33,572 nt of DNA from Armatimonadota bacterium (GTDB lineage: Bacteria; Armatimonadota; UBA5829), in assembly GCA_012522575.1 (NCBI GenBank), contig JAAYKE010000048.1, positions 1 to 33,572 on the forward strand. The letters run 5' to 3'. Positions 1-9,593 of the stretch are shown here, one piece after another. A program made the translations under genes and the position numbers. Every line of letters begins with the position of its first letter. Within the stretch, counting starts at the first letter, position 1. Below the pieces are notes generated by a model that was not told where the DNA came from, searched no databases, and worked only from the letters and a program-made list of their open reading frames with translations.

Positions 1-864
1 CCGGCGATGGGCGGGGTTGCCTCACTTTTGGGCTGGGGTCTCATTCTGGTAGGTTTCGGCTTCAAGCTTGCGTGGGTTCCGTTTCATACATGGTCCCCTG
101 ATGTATATCAGGGTGCGCCCTCGCCGGTCACTGCGCTTATCGCCAGCGGCTCAAAAGCAGCCAATTATGCACTGCTGCTGCGATTGGCTCCGATGTCCTG
201 CCTTTTGGCGCACAAATCCGCATTTGCAGCTATGGCTGTGCTTGCGGTCGCGACGATGACCGTCGGAAACCTGCTGGCTCTTACCCAAAACAACATAAAA
301 CGCCTGCTGGCTTACTCATCGGTTGCGCACATGGGATATCTTTTCATCCCTTTGCTTTCCGGAAATTTCGGAGTATCGTCGGCTCTGTTTTATCTTTTTT
401 CCTATCTTGCGGCGGTTATCGCAGCGTTTGGTGTGATCTCCATAGTGTCCGCATCAAAGAGCGCAGGTGACGCGGACGATATTGCGGATTACACCGGCCT
501 GGCCAACAGATCGCCTTTGCTCGGAGCGGTGCTTGCGTTGTCGCTGCTTTCTTTGCTGGGAATGCCTCTTACAGCCGGTTTCTTCGCCAAATTCTACATA
601 TTTATGGCGGCGGCGCACGCGGGAATGTGGTGGCTGCTGGTCGTTGGAGCGATCAATACCGGCATATCCGCATTCTACTATCTGCGCGTAACTATTGCCA
701 TTTATGCGCCTTCAGAGCAAAGAGAATCTGAGGTCAAATCACGCTCTGCAGCCGGCCCGGCAATATCGCTGGCGGTTTGTTCGGTTGTGATTGTGATTCT
801 TGGCGTCTATCCATCGCTGCTCGTGCGGCTGGCGCAATATGCGTCTGGGTGGATTGCCTGGTAA
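1..864 (+). CDS. nuoN: NADH-quinone oxidoreductase subunit N, C-terminal part (5' end outside the window)
   Basis: The reading frame is open from base 1, so the ATG at 7 is internal and the gene is cut by the window edge. About 287 residues are visible, roughly the last 60% of a normal 480-residue NuoN. The stretch KLAWVPFHTWSPDVYQGAP is the hallmark of the antiporter-like proton-channel subunits of complex I, and the pattern of hydrophobic helices with a lysine in the TQNNIKRLLAYSS segment is typical of NuoN. The product would be an inner-membrane proton-pumping subunit of respiratory complex I. It is normally the last gene of the nuo operon, which fits the unrelated gene that follows after a gap of about 120 bases. 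NuoM and NuoL share the fold, but the end-of-operon position and the motif spacing favour NuoN. Confidence 0.93.
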   Translation, partial: PAMGGVASLLGWGLILVGFGFKLAWVPFHTWSPDVYQGAPSPVTALIASGSKAANYALLLRLAPMSCLLAHKSAFAAMAVLAVATMTVGNLLALTQNNIKRLLAYSSVAHMGYLFIPLLSGNFGVSSALFYLFSYLAAVIAAFGVISIVSASKSAGDADDIADYTGLANRSPLLGAVLALSLLSLLGMPLTAGFFAKFYIFMAAAHAGMWWLLVVGAINTGISAFYYLRVTIAIYAPSEQRESEVKSRSAAGPAISLAVCSVVIVILGVYPSLLVRLAQYASGWIAW

Positions 865-987
865 AAAGAGGATAATTGACCCTGGCTCGACTAAACTGAT
901 TGGTGCGTTCTTGCGTTATTATCATCAGTCGGCATACCGGCGTAAAGGTCGTCGGTTTAGTGTTGATACCATTCGAGGAGGAGTCCC

Positions 988-2526
988 GTGGAGCTTGGAT
1001 TAGGTTTGCTGGGAGTAATTGCAGGTGGAGCCGGAAGTGTTTTGCTCTTCTGGCTGGCAGGCGGTTTTAAGCGTGTTGAGTGTGAACAGACGGAGCGTAA
1101 AGCAGATTGCCTGTTTGCAGTTACCGCTTTAGTCATTACGCTTTTGTTCTGGGCAATCGCGATGATGAGAAACGGCATCTTTTCTCCGGGACAAAGGCTC
1201 GCATTTGGCTGGTTAATAGGTGGAATCGCCGGTACGGTCTCGATTCTTTTATCCGGCAGGCTCAATGCGGCTCTTCAGGATGCGCCGATCAGGTTGAAAC
1301 GCCTGGCATCGCTATCGTGTGCGTTTTGGGGACTGTTCGCGGTCTCGTTATCCTACATCCTGTTCTACTCAGACCCGTTCTATGCGCTGATGGGCACGGC
1401 AATCGGGGCTGCTATGGCTGCAATACTGCACATGGGCATGCGTTCGTCTGCCACTACGGCACGGGTAGATATCTGGGCGTTATTTACCATTACCCTTGCC
1501 GCTGCGATTATCTTTTCCGTACGGCATTTTGATGAAATCCAGTTCCGCGACTGGTGGTCGGTTCCGATTCTGGTAGCCACTACGGTTCTGCTGGCGAGCT
1601 ATGTTGCAACCGAGCTTAGCTCCATCATGGCGCCTAATGAAAAAACCGGCAGATCATACCTGCTCAATCTGTTTATCGCAGCGATATTTATCGCAGGGCT
1701 TGCGGCTGTTTACTCACTGAAAATAGTGCATAGCTGGCAATTGTTCATAGTGGTCGTCATCGGGCTGGGAGTAGCGGGGCTGATTGCCTGGCTTGCGGCC
1801 TTCGTACAAAATGCAGAGACAAAAAAGCAGGCGACAGCGGTTTGCGCAGTGCTGGTGGTGGCATTCGTGACGGCTGCGTTCAAAGTGTGGGCCGGGCTGG
1901 GCATAGCCATTGGTTTGATTGCCGTATGGTCGGTTATGCTTCCTGCGGCGGCTGAGTCGGATGCCAAAGACGGGACATTCAGACAGATTCGCAATATGCT
2001 GGCAATGTCTTTGTGTCTGGGGCTTGCTATCCTGTTTTTCCGACTCTTTATAGGCTTGCACGCATTTGACCTGCGGCACACAGGGCTGCATATTCATTAT
2101 ATGTTTATCTCAGCAATCCTCGGCGCGCTTCTTCCGTTTGTATTGCCGCAAAAGACCGTGTCTGCGCTGGATTTGCGCTCAGGCTACTTCCATAATCTGC
2201 TTTGGGGACTGATAATTGTCATAATTCCGCTGGCTATGTTTGTTTTCTGGCAGCTCAAAGCTGTGCTGGGCCTTAGTTTAGGTTTGATTCTGGCGATCGT
2301 ATTTGTTGCGATCATGTATCGTTCCGATCAAGACGATTCACTCAGGGTAGGGTTTTTCGCGCTGGGATCGCAGTTGGTGGCGTCGCAATTTCTGATCTCG
2401 TATGGGGATATGGAGATGAGCCGGGCGCTTAGGATATATTGGTTGGCCGGCCTTTTGGTAGCAGTATCCTTATGGCTGCTTATCAGCGGTCTGCGCAGCG
2501 GTCTTTCGACTGGCACGGAGGAATGA
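988..2526 (+). CDS. Polytopic membrane protein of unknown function (512 aa)
   Basis: I do not recognise the family. The GTG start at 988 is chosen because GAGGAGGAG lies just upstream with good spacing. The protein is almost entirely hydrophobic, with roughly 13-14 predicted membrane segments separated by short charged loops (for example KRVECEQTERKAD after the first helix). No transporter signature, catalytic motif or cofactor site is visible. It is not an obvious NuoL/M/N homologue despite following nuoN. The stop is one base before the ATG of the alpha-2-macroglobulin gene, so the two are almost certainly co-transcribed and translationally coupled. Context suggests an inner-membrane partner of the large secreted protein, perhaps an export or anchoring component, but this is only inference. 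Confidence 0.8.
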   Translation: MELGLGLLGVIAGGAGSVLLFWLAGGFKRVECEQTERKADCLFAVTALVITLLFWAIAMMRNGIFSPGQRLAFGWLIGGIAGTVSILLSGRLNAALQDAPIRLKRLASLSCAFWGLFAVSLSYILFYSDPFYALMGTAIGAAMAAILHMGMRSSATTARVDIWALFTITLAAAIIFSVRHFDEIQFRDWWSVPILVATTVLLASYVATELSSIMAPNEKTGRSYLLNLFIAAIFIAGLAAVYSLKIVHSWQLFIVVVIGLGVAGLIAWLAAFVQNAETKKQATAVCAVLVVAFVTAAFKVWAGLGIAIGLIAVWSVMLPAAAESDAKDGTFRQIRNMLAMSLCLGLAILFFRLFIGLHAFDLRHTGLHIHYMFISAILGALLPFVLPQKTVSALDLRSGYFHNLLWGLIIVIIPLAMFVFWQLKAVLGLSLGLILAIVFVAIMYRSDQDDSLRVGFFALGSQLVASQFLISYGDMEMSRALRIYWLAGLLVAVSLWLLISGLRSGLSTGTEE

Positions 2527-2527
2527 C

Positions 2528-5500
2528 ATGTCATCTGCTCGCCTGCTCAGTTTTAGATTGGTTATCATTTTGGCCCTGTTGTGCGCCGGGGGCATACTGG
2601 CCTATAGCATTTCTCAGGAAACTCCGCTTGGGTCTTTGACAGGGACTGCCATTGCGCAGCAGATCGGAACTCCGGTTGACTCCTACGCCTTTTTGACATC
2701 GACAAAAAAAGTGGACGGGCGCAAACGTGAATATGGATCCGCGGTCAAAAAAGATGGGTCATTTTCGTTTAAGAATGTCGTGGTCGGTCAGTATGTGCTA
2801 TACGTATTTAACCGATACCACAGCATAGACGATGTCATCGTAGACATAACCGAAGCGACAACCAATACGATCAATGTCGAGTTGCTGCCCGTTAAGCCGA
2901 AACTGTATGCATATATGAACCAACACGTCTTTTCTCCTGAGCAGCAACCGGAGTTTACCTGCGATGGCTTTCTCGATGAAGATGAATTGAATGTCCGCAT
3001 ATACGAAATTAATCCGACTGCGTATCTGTTTAGCTATGCCGGCTCGCTTCATCGACTTTTAGGGCTGAATCAGTCATATTATTGGGGAAATGATAACGAA
3101 AAACGTGTAAATCTTTCTGCCAATCCGAACCTGAAAATTGTAAGATCGAACACCTTGCCGATAAAACAAAAAGAGGCCGACGGGGGTTTCACACAACGTT
3201 ATAAGATCGAGGAACTGGAGCCTGGGCTGTATCTCACGGAGGTAAGCGCCGGTGGCCTGCAGAGTCTGGAATGGCTTTTAATTACTTCGCTCGGCCTTGT
3301 TACCAAAAGCGCGCCCGGACGAATGCTAAACTACGTTGTCAACCTGCAGACAGGCAATCCTGTTGTAGGAGCGGATGTGTCTATGTATGCGGAATCGCGC
3401 CTTGTCGCACACGGCAAGACAGGCGAAGACGGCCTGTTGTCCGCGAAGATTCCGGACAATTTCCACTCATATACCGAGGCAATCGCTGTTGCCCGGAAAG
3501 GGCAGTCAATAGCCTTTATTTCTACCGCTATGTCGAGTCTGCCCGACTCGGACACCAGCGTCTATGTATATACCGACCGACCGGTATATAGACCCGGCCA
3601 GAAGGTGTTCTTTAAGGGCATTATGCGCAATAGAGTCGATAGCGGCTACAAAACTCCTGTCGGCAAAGATATTACAGTCCAGGTGCGCGATCCCCAGGAC
3701 ACTCTTATCCAGCGCGTCTCGACTAAGACCGATAAATTCGGCGGATTTTCCGACTCATTGCGCCTGCCTCCCGATGCGCTTACCGGGGACTACAGCGTCA
3801 GTGTCTCATCAGGCGCACAAATGAGCAGCGATACGGTGGCCAGCTTCTCGGTTTCCGCATATCGCAAGCCGGAGTTCAGCGTCAAGACTACCTTTGATAA
3901 AAAACGATACTCCCGCGGCGAGTGGGTGAAAGCGAAAATATCGGTAAACTATTATTTTGGCGCGCCAGTGCCAAATGCCGACATCGAATATCGCGTATCC
4001 AACTCCCCATACTGGCTGATTCAAGACACTGATGAGTATGGCGATGCGTACGACTCTGATTATGGCGACTATTCCTACTCCTATTGGAATGCCGGAGGAC
4101 GCATACGCACTGATGCCAACGGCGAAGCTACAATAACATTCAGGGCTTCCTGGTCTCAATCAGAAACTATGGAGGAGCTATGGGGATCAGACCAAATGTT
4201 TGAAGTCTCGTCATCGGTTACTGATGCTGCCGGCTCCTATGCAAACGGAGAAGGCAGGGTAGTGGTGACCCGAGGCAGTTTTGCGATCATGTCTCAAACG
4301 GATCGTCAGATTCTTTCCCCTGGTTCCAAAGTAAAAGTATCGATAGAAGCCAGGGATTTCGACCTCAAACCCGTGAAAAATCAAAAAATAACAGTTTCTT
4401 TGATCAAACGGGACTTTAATGAGAACCAGGAGTTTGAAAATAAGGTCATAGAGCGCAGGGGTGTTGTGACCGATGCACACGGCAATGCCTCAATACATCT
4501 GTCTGCCGACGAAGAGGGAGAGTTCTATATCCTCGCTTCTGCAAGGGATTCTCACAGAAACTACATATCTTACAACACCAATATTTTCGTTTTCAACGAT
4601 GATGGGCAAATAAAATATATTATCCCCGAGAGCAGTCTGAAGATACTTACCGATAAACGCAGCTATGCGCCCGGAGAAACCGCTACGGCGATTCTTCTGA
4701 GCCATAATCTGAATGCAACGGCTCTGGTCTGTGTAGAAGGTGCGCGATTATATGAAGCCAGGACCGTATATCTTACACGTACTGCCACCAAGATCACCAT
4801 TCCGATTCTCGATACATATAAACCAAATTGCTACATAAACGTCTGCATCGTTAAGGGCAAGGAGTTTATGGAGACGGAAAAGAAGGTGAATGTGTCGATT
4901 GGCTCTCAAGCGCTAAAAGTGGATATTAAGCCGGACAAAAGCAATTACAAACCCGGCGCACAGGCCACCTACAACCTCAAGGTAACTGACTCGAAAGGCG
5001 ACCCGGCCAGCGCCACGTTGTCTCTTGGAGTCGTCGATGAGGCCATCTATGCCATTCAGCCCGACCGCACCACCCCTATAACCGACTTCTTCTATTCGCA
5101 AAGATGGAACGAGGTGGATACCAGGTTCTCATTCCCGTCGATCTATCTCAGTGACCCTGATAAGGCAGGAGCCGCGCTTAGAGATGAGTTACCTAAAATT
5201 CGAATGCGGAAACGCTTCGAGGATACGGCCTACTGGAATCCAACGATTATAACCGACCACAATGGCCTGGCCAGCGTCAGTTTTAAGTGGCCGGATAATC
5301 TTACCACATGGAGGGCGACTGCTCGGGCTGCCACGACAGCCACCAAATTCGGTCAATCGCAAAATACGGTCATCTCCCGGCAGGATATGCTGGTGCGACT
5401 GGAGTTGCCGAGATTCATGGTGCAAAAAGACCGCTGCAAACTCGTCGCCGCAGTGCACAATTATACGAACAAAGACCAACGAGTTAAGGTGCGCCTGAAG

Positions 5501-7264
5501 GCTCCGGGGCTGACGATACACGACAAGCTCGAACGATCGGTATCTATCCGCAAAAATGCTTCTGCACGCATAGAGTGGGTCGTCAACGCGCCAAAGCCGG
5601 GTTCGTTTACAATCAGCGTCACCGCACAAGGTCAGACCGCAGGGGATGCTGTCCAGCTTGATCTTCCGGTGAAACCTCACGGCGAAGAGCTTATAAGCGC
5701 CGCGAATTTCATCGCAAGGGCCCAGGGAGATTCCAAAAAGACGATCAACATCAGGCAGGACTCAATCACGGAGTCTACCAGCTTCAAAATCACCCTTGCG
5801 CCATCCCTTGCCTCGACGCTGCTCGGTTCTCTCGATTATCTGTCGGCATATCCTTATGGATGCACCGAGCAAACGGTGAGCCGCTTCCTGCCCGATGTTA
5901 TCTTATCTCGTTCTATGCTCTCACTCGGAATCAATAATCCAAAACTGCAGACCGAACTGCCGGATATGGTCAGGAAGGGCCTTGCGCGGATATATTATCT
6001 CGAGCGAAGCGATGGCGGATGGGGCTGGAGCGAATACGGCGAGGCGGACCCCTGGATGACTGCGTATGTTACTTATGCCCTCATTCAGGCGCGGGATGCC
6101 GGTTTTGCGATAAATGATGGCGTATTGGAAAGGGCGATAAGCCAACTCTCCAAAATTGCTCCGTCGCGAAAAGTTCGACTGTATCCCAGGGCATTTGCGG
6201 CTTATGTGCTGGCCCTGGGCGGATATGATTCCTCTCCTGTTATGGAGGAAATAGCCCGCCGAAAGAACGTCAACAACGAGGCTCTTGCAGTTCTCGCCCT
6301 GGGCTTCAACCGGGTAGGCCAGCACGATCGCGCCGAGGCTGTGCTGGAAAGACTTTTCGATAAGGCTATCGTGTCCGGCGACATACATTGGGCAGGAGTA
6401 TCGAGATGGGATGGAGGAGGTATCGAGCCGACCGCGCTTGCGCTACAGGCGCTGCTTCTCATAAAACCGGACGATTCGCGCGCCTATGACATAGTGCGCT
6501 GGCTGATGGCTCAGCGATACAATAACTATTGGTTCTCCACCAGAGGAACCGCGATGACACTCTATGCGATGGCCGAGTTCCTCGGAAGAACCAAAGAGCT
6601 TGCTGCGGATTTCGACGCAACGGTATCCGTCAATGGCAAAACCATTCGCACAATTCACTTCGATAAAAACTCCATCTACAGCCCGCATGTTGAAGTCAGA
6701 ATACCGAACAGCGAACTGCGAAAGGGAAGAAATACTCTGGTGATAAACAAAGTCGGGCAGGGTGTTTTGTATTACACGACAAGCCTGACCCAATACACCG
6801 CGCGCGACCCGATTCCGGCTATGTTCAGCAAAGCGGGGATTTCGATAGAGCGAAGCTACTACAAACCCAGGCCGCAATACTACAGCAGCCGATCGGCCAG
6901 GCATCTCGGATCGCCGATCAGACGATGCAAGACAGGTGACATACTGCTGGTGCGCCTGGTGATAAATGCGTCCGTGCCGGTAAGTCATATGCTGGCGGAG
7001 GATTTCGTCCCTGCCGGATGTGAGATCACTGATCGCGGTAATATCCTTTACGACGACTGGCGTAACTGGTGGGTTGGCCGTGACATTCGAGATGACAAAG
7101 TGTCATTTTATATCGACAAAATGGATAAGGGCAGAAAGGTGGTAGAGTATCAGATCAGAGCAGGGTTCGCCGGCAAATTCAGCGCTCTTCCCGCTCAGTT
7201 CTTCTCTATGTACGATCCCTCGGTTCGCGCTACCACCGGGGGAAAGGGCTTCGATATCAGATGA
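2528..7264 (+). CDS. Alpha-2-macroglobulin family protein with thioester motif (1578 aa)
   Basis: A large extracytoplasmic protease-trap protein. It has an N-terminal hydrophobic export signal (about residues 8-27) without a clear lipobox, then a carboxypeptidase-regulatory-like beta domain. The MG2 region carries YVYTDRPVYRPGQKVFFKG (about residue 345), and further macroglobulin domains follow. The conserved A2M segment around DNLTTWRATA is followed by the thioester domain with YPYGCTEQT; Cys1112 and Gln1115 would form the reactive thioester. The alpha-toroid repeat GGWGWSEYGEADPW follows. The C-terminal part looks like the receptor-binding/MG10 end. Known bacterial members trap proteases by covalent linkage and are often paired with penicillin-binding protein PbpC; here the neighbours are a membrane protein and a VanW protein instead. 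GGAGG precedes the ATG. Its stop overlaps the next ATG by 4 bases. Confidence 0.95.
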   Translation: MSSARLLSFRLVIILALLCAGGILAYSISQETPLGSLTGTAIAQQIGTPVDSYAFLTSTKKVDGRKREYGSAVKKDGSFSFKNVVVGQYVLYVFNRYHSIDDVIVDITEATTNTINVELLPVKPKLYAYMNQHVFSPEQQPEFTCDGFLDEDELNVRIYEINPTAYLFSYAGSLHRLLGLNQSYYWGNDNEKRVNLSANPNLKIVRSNTLPIKQKEADGGFTQRYKIEELEPGLYLTEVSAGGLQSLEWLLITSLGLVTKSAPGRMLNYVVNLQTGNPVVGADVSMYAESRLVAHGKTGEDGLLSAKIPDNFHSYTEAIAVARKGQSIAFISTAMSSLPDSDTSVYVYTDRPVYRPGQKVFFKGIMRNRVDSGYKTPVGKDITVQVRDPQDTLIQRVSTKTDKFGGFSDSLRLPPDALTGDYSVSVSSGAQMSSDTVASFSVSAYRKPEFSVKTTFDKKRYSRGEWVKAKISVNYYFGAPVPNADIEYRVSNSPYWLIQDTDEYGDAYDSDYGDYSYSYWNAGGRIRTDANGEATITFRASWSQSETMEELWGSDQMFEVSSSVTDAAGSYANGEGRVVVTRGSFAIMSQTDRQILSPGSKVKVSIEARDFDLKPVKNQKITVSLIKRDFNENQEFENKVIERRGVVTDAHGNASIHLSADEEGEFYILASARDSHRNYISYNTNIFVFNDDGQIKYIIPESSLKILTDKRSYAPGETATAILLSHNLNATALVCVEGARLYEARTVYLTRTATKITIPILDTYKPNCYINVCIVKGKEFMETEKKVNVSIGSQALKVDIKPDKSNYKPGAQATYNLKVTDSKGDPASATLSLGVVDEAIYAIQPDRTTPITDFFYSQRWNEVDTRFSFPSIYLSDPDKAGAALRDELPKIRMRKRFEDTAYWNPTIITDHNGLASVSFKWPDNLTTWRATARAATTATKFGQSQNTVISRQDMLVRLELPRFMVQKDRCKLVAAVHNYTNKDQRVKVRLKAPGLTIHDKLERSVSIRKNASARIEWVVNAPKPGSFTISVTAQGQTAGDAVQLDLPVKPHGEELISAANFIARAQGDSKKTINIRQDSITESTSFKITLAPSLASTLLGSLDYLSAYPYGCTEQTVSRFLPDVILSRSMLSLGINNPKLQTELPDMVRKGLARIYYLERSDGGWGWSEYGEADPWMTAYVTYALIQARDAGFAINDGVLERAISQLSKIAPSRKVRLYPRAFAAYVLALGGYDSSPVMEEIARRKNVNNEALAVLALGFNRVGQHDRAEAVLERLFDKAIVSGDIHWAGVSRWDGGGIEPTALALQALLLIKPDDSRAYDIVRWLMAQRYNNYWFSTRGTAMTLYAMAEFLGRTKELAADFDATVSVNGKTIRTIHFDKNSIYSPHVEVRIPNSELRKGRNTLVINKVGQGVLYYTTSLTQYTARDPIPAMFSKAGISIERSYYKPRPQYYSSRSARHLGSPIRRCKTGDILLVRLVINASVPVSHMLAEDFVPAGCEITDRGNILYDDWRNWWVGRDIRDDKVSFYIDKMDKGRKVVEYQIRAGFAGKFSALPAQFFSMYDPSVRATTGGKGFDIR

Positions 7265-8067
7265 TAGGGCGCACAAGATTCACCAAGATTAACAGGGCGA
7301 TGATTCCGGCGATTGTCGGGGTCATCGCGTGCCTGCTGTTGCTTGGCGGAATGGGATTCTGGGCGGTGCGGACGTCCGAAGAAGAGCATCTGATAGGCTC
7401 CTACGCCACCGGTTTGCGTGGCCGCACGCCCTCTCAGGTGCATAACCTTACCCTTGCGGCCCGGCGCATAGACGGGCTTATGCTGCAGCCCGGCGCGACG
7501 TTCTCTTTCACGAAAGCCGATGGCCCCTGGACCGCTGATATGGGATATAAAAAGGCCCCGGTCAGTTATGATGGGGAGTTGATACGCAGTTGGGGAGGCG
7601 GCGTCTGTCAGACCTCGACGACGCTGTATAACGCCGCTCTGATGGCGGGACTGAAAATCGTAGAACGTCATCCGCACCACTGGCCTGCCAGATATGCGCC
7701 GGTCGGTCGCGATGCGGCGGTGGCATACTCAAGCATAGATCTCAAATTCACGAACAATCTGCCCAGAGCAGTGCGAATATCCGGCAAGGTCAAAGACGAT
7801 AAAATGACCTTTCACCTCTACTCCGCTGCCAAACCCGAATACCGGGTGCATGTCCACACACAGGCGGTCTCCGTCACCAAGCCGGGTCAGATTTTATTGC
7901 CCAACGCCACCGGCAGGGGTCGGTTGAAGCTAGTAAGCAAGGGTCACCCGGGCTTCCACGTCATCACGTACCGCGACTTCGAATACCCGGATAAGGTTAG
8001 ACGGGAGCAGATATCCGACGATCAATATCCTGTGATGGATCGCGTCGTGCAGTTGGTGGATAAGTAG
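7261..8067 (+). CDS. VanW family protein with N-terminal membrane anchor (268 aa)
   Basis: The VanW domain is recognised from the run LQPGATFSFTKADGPW, GGGVCQTSTTLYNAALMAGL and ERHPHHWPARYAPVGRDAAV, which matches the conserved core of this family. An N-terminal hydrophobic segment (about residues 12-30) suggests a signal anchor with the domain outside the membrane. VanW was named from vancomycin-resistance clusters; its biochemical role is unknown and is generally placed at the cell wall. The protein lacks the peptidoglycan-binding or G5 domains found in longer Firmicutes homologues. The ATG overlaps the stop of the A2M gene (ATGA), so expression is coupled. The next gene converges with a gap of only 4 bases. 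Confidence 0.92.
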   Translation: MIGRTRFTKINRAMIPAIVGVIACLLLLGGMGFWAVRTSEEEHLIGSYATGLRGRTPSQVHNLTLAARRIDGLMLQPGATFSFTKADGPWTADMGYKKAPVSYDGELIRSWGGGVCQTSTTLYNAALMAGLKIVERHPHHWPARYAPVGRDAAVAYSSIDLKFTNNLPRAVRISGKVKDDKMTFHLYSAAKPEYRVHVHTQAVSVTKPGQILLPNATGRGRLKLVSKGHPGFHVITYRDFEYPDKVRREQISDDQYPVMDRVVQLVDK

Positions 8068-8071
8068 GCCG

Positions 8072-9466
8072 TCATACCTTTGTCTCCCGCCAGTTGCCGA
8101 ACTTGAACCATATCGCCATCAAAGCTCCGCCGAAACACGCAGTCAGCGACATCGACCACCAGGCTCCGGCGGCTCCCATCTTAAAATGAATCGCCAGCAA
8201 CCACTCCAGCGGCAGCCGCACAATCAACAGGCTGACGGTGGTCAACACGAACGGCATAAAAGTATTTCCCGCGCCCTGCAGCGCACCTCTCAGCACCATA
8301 TTAAGCGCAAGAAATGGCTCGGAAAAGGAATTGATCCGCAGATATGCGACGATAAGGGGCACAAGCGCGGTGTCCGAACTGAACGGTTTAGCCAGGGTTT
8401 TGGGGATGATGAGAAACAGCGACGCTATCAGTCCCATTATCGCCGCCGCCTGCCCTGCAGCCACCCATGCGCTGCGTTCCGCTCGTTTTGGCTGACCGGC
8501 TCCCAGATTTTGTCCTACAAGAGGAGTTGCGGCCATGCTGTAGGCGATTCCGGGTTGGAATGCCAGCGCTTCAAGAGCCAGAGCTACCGTAAATGCCGCC
8601 TGCGCAGGTGTCGCCTGTCCATTGGGCAGCATTCCCAATATCCTCAAATATCCGGCTGATGCCAGCGACATAACCAAATTCTGCCCGGAAGCCGGCCAGC
8701 CGATATGAAATATCCTACTGAGCCATCGTAAATCCAGCCGCCAGTGCGATAGCGCCTCTCCAAGCATCGATTTACGCACAAACCACAGGGTCAGCAGCAT
8801 CCCAACCACTCTGGAAGCTCCCGAGGCTACGCCTGCTCCTCGAATGCCCATAGGTTGGATCACGCCGTCGATGCCGAAGATCAACAACCAGTCCAGCAGC
8901 ACATTAACCACGATTACAGCGGCTCCGGAATAAAGCGGAGAGCGAACGTCGCCCTGACTTCGAAGAATTGCGGTTGCGATCATATTCACAAACAGCGGGA
9001 TCGAGGCCCAGCTTATTATGGCCGTATACGATGCCGCCAGAGGCGCTACCGAGCCGGACGCGCCGATTGCCGAAACTAGATATTTCGCGCACAAAGCCAG
9101 CGGAACGCCTGTCAGCACAGCCGCCAAAACGGATAATATCAGCGACTGTCGCGCAGCCTGCACCGCATCTGAGCGTCGATCTTCGCCGATCGAGCGCGAC
9201 ACCAAAGCCGAGGTTCCGGCGGATAATCCAAAGAGAAGAGCCATCTGAAAGTTGAGGGCGTTTCCGCCTATCCCCGACGCGGCAAGTGAGGCTTCAGCAT
9301 TCGGCACGTGACCCAGAAAGATGCGGTTGACGATATTGTAAAACGTCATTATAAAGGTGCTGATGGCCGAAGGCCATGTCAGATACCAAACCGCGCTCCA
9401 GATAGGCCCGGAGGTAATTATGGCGGTGGCGTCGTTGCGCCCCCGAATAGAAGAATTGCTGCCCAT
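8072..9466 (-). CDS. MATE family efflux transporter
   Basis: A 464-residue, 12-helix multidrug and toxic compound extrusion protein, recognised by its length, two homologous six-helix halves and segments such as NIVNRIFLGHVPNAEASLAASGIG in the first helix pair and QNLGAGQPKRAERSAW opening the second half. It would export cationic or organic compounds using a Na+ or H+ gradient. The track ORF runs to 9712, but the extra N-terminus is hydrophilic, antisense to rimI and unlike the family, so I place the start at ATG 9466. Two alternatives exist: ATG 9535 with GGAG 10 bases upstream, and an in-frame CTG at 9490 that sits 8 bases after a strong AAAGGAG. The substrate cannot be inferred. It is divergent from rimI and convergent with the VanW gene. 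Confidence 0.9.
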   Translation of the reverse strand: MGSNSSIRGRNDATAIITSGPIWSAVWYLTWPSAISTFIMTFYNIVNRIFLGHVPNAEASLAASGIGGNALNFQMALLFGLSAGTSALVSRSIGEDRRSDAVQAARQSLILSVLAAVLTGVPLALCAKYLVSAIGASGSVAPLAASYTAIISWASIPLFVNMIATAILRSQGDVRSPLYSGAAVIVVNVLLDWLLIFGIDGVIQPMGIRGAGVASGASRVVGMLLTLWFVRKSMLGEALSHWRLDLRWLSRIFHIGWPASGQNLVMSLASAGYLRILGMLPNGQATPAQAAFTVALALEALAFQPGIAYSMAATPLVGQNLGAGQPKRAERSAWVAAGQAAAIMGLIASLFLIIPKTLAKPFSSDTALVPLIVAYLRINSFSEPFLALNMVLRGALQGAGNTFMPFVLTTVSLLIVRLPLEWLLAIHFKMGAAGAWWSMSLTACFGGALMAIWFKFGNWRETKV

Positions 9467-9539
9467 TACAAAAATTGATTCTAATTGCAGATATGAAACT
9501 CCTTTATTGCCTCTGATGCAAGAACGGTAATTCATCTGA

Positions 9540-9569
9540 TTGACACTCCGCTTTGCAGCGTGATAGACT
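9540..9569 (+). promoter_or_regulatory. Putative sigma70 promoter for rimI-tsaD
   Basis: TTGACA (9540-9545), an 18-base spacer and TAGACT (9564-9569). It predicts transcription starting near 9576, just before GGGGGA and the ATG at 9594. This would rule out the TTG start at 9573 shown in the ORF track. Confidence 0.5.
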
Positions 9570-9593
9570 ACCTTGCCTTTGGGGGATAAGCTG

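Noticed and set aside
876-904. TTGACC upstream of the unknown membrane protein as a promoter
   Set aside because: No acceptable -10 box at 16-18 bases; transcription may continue from the nuo operon.
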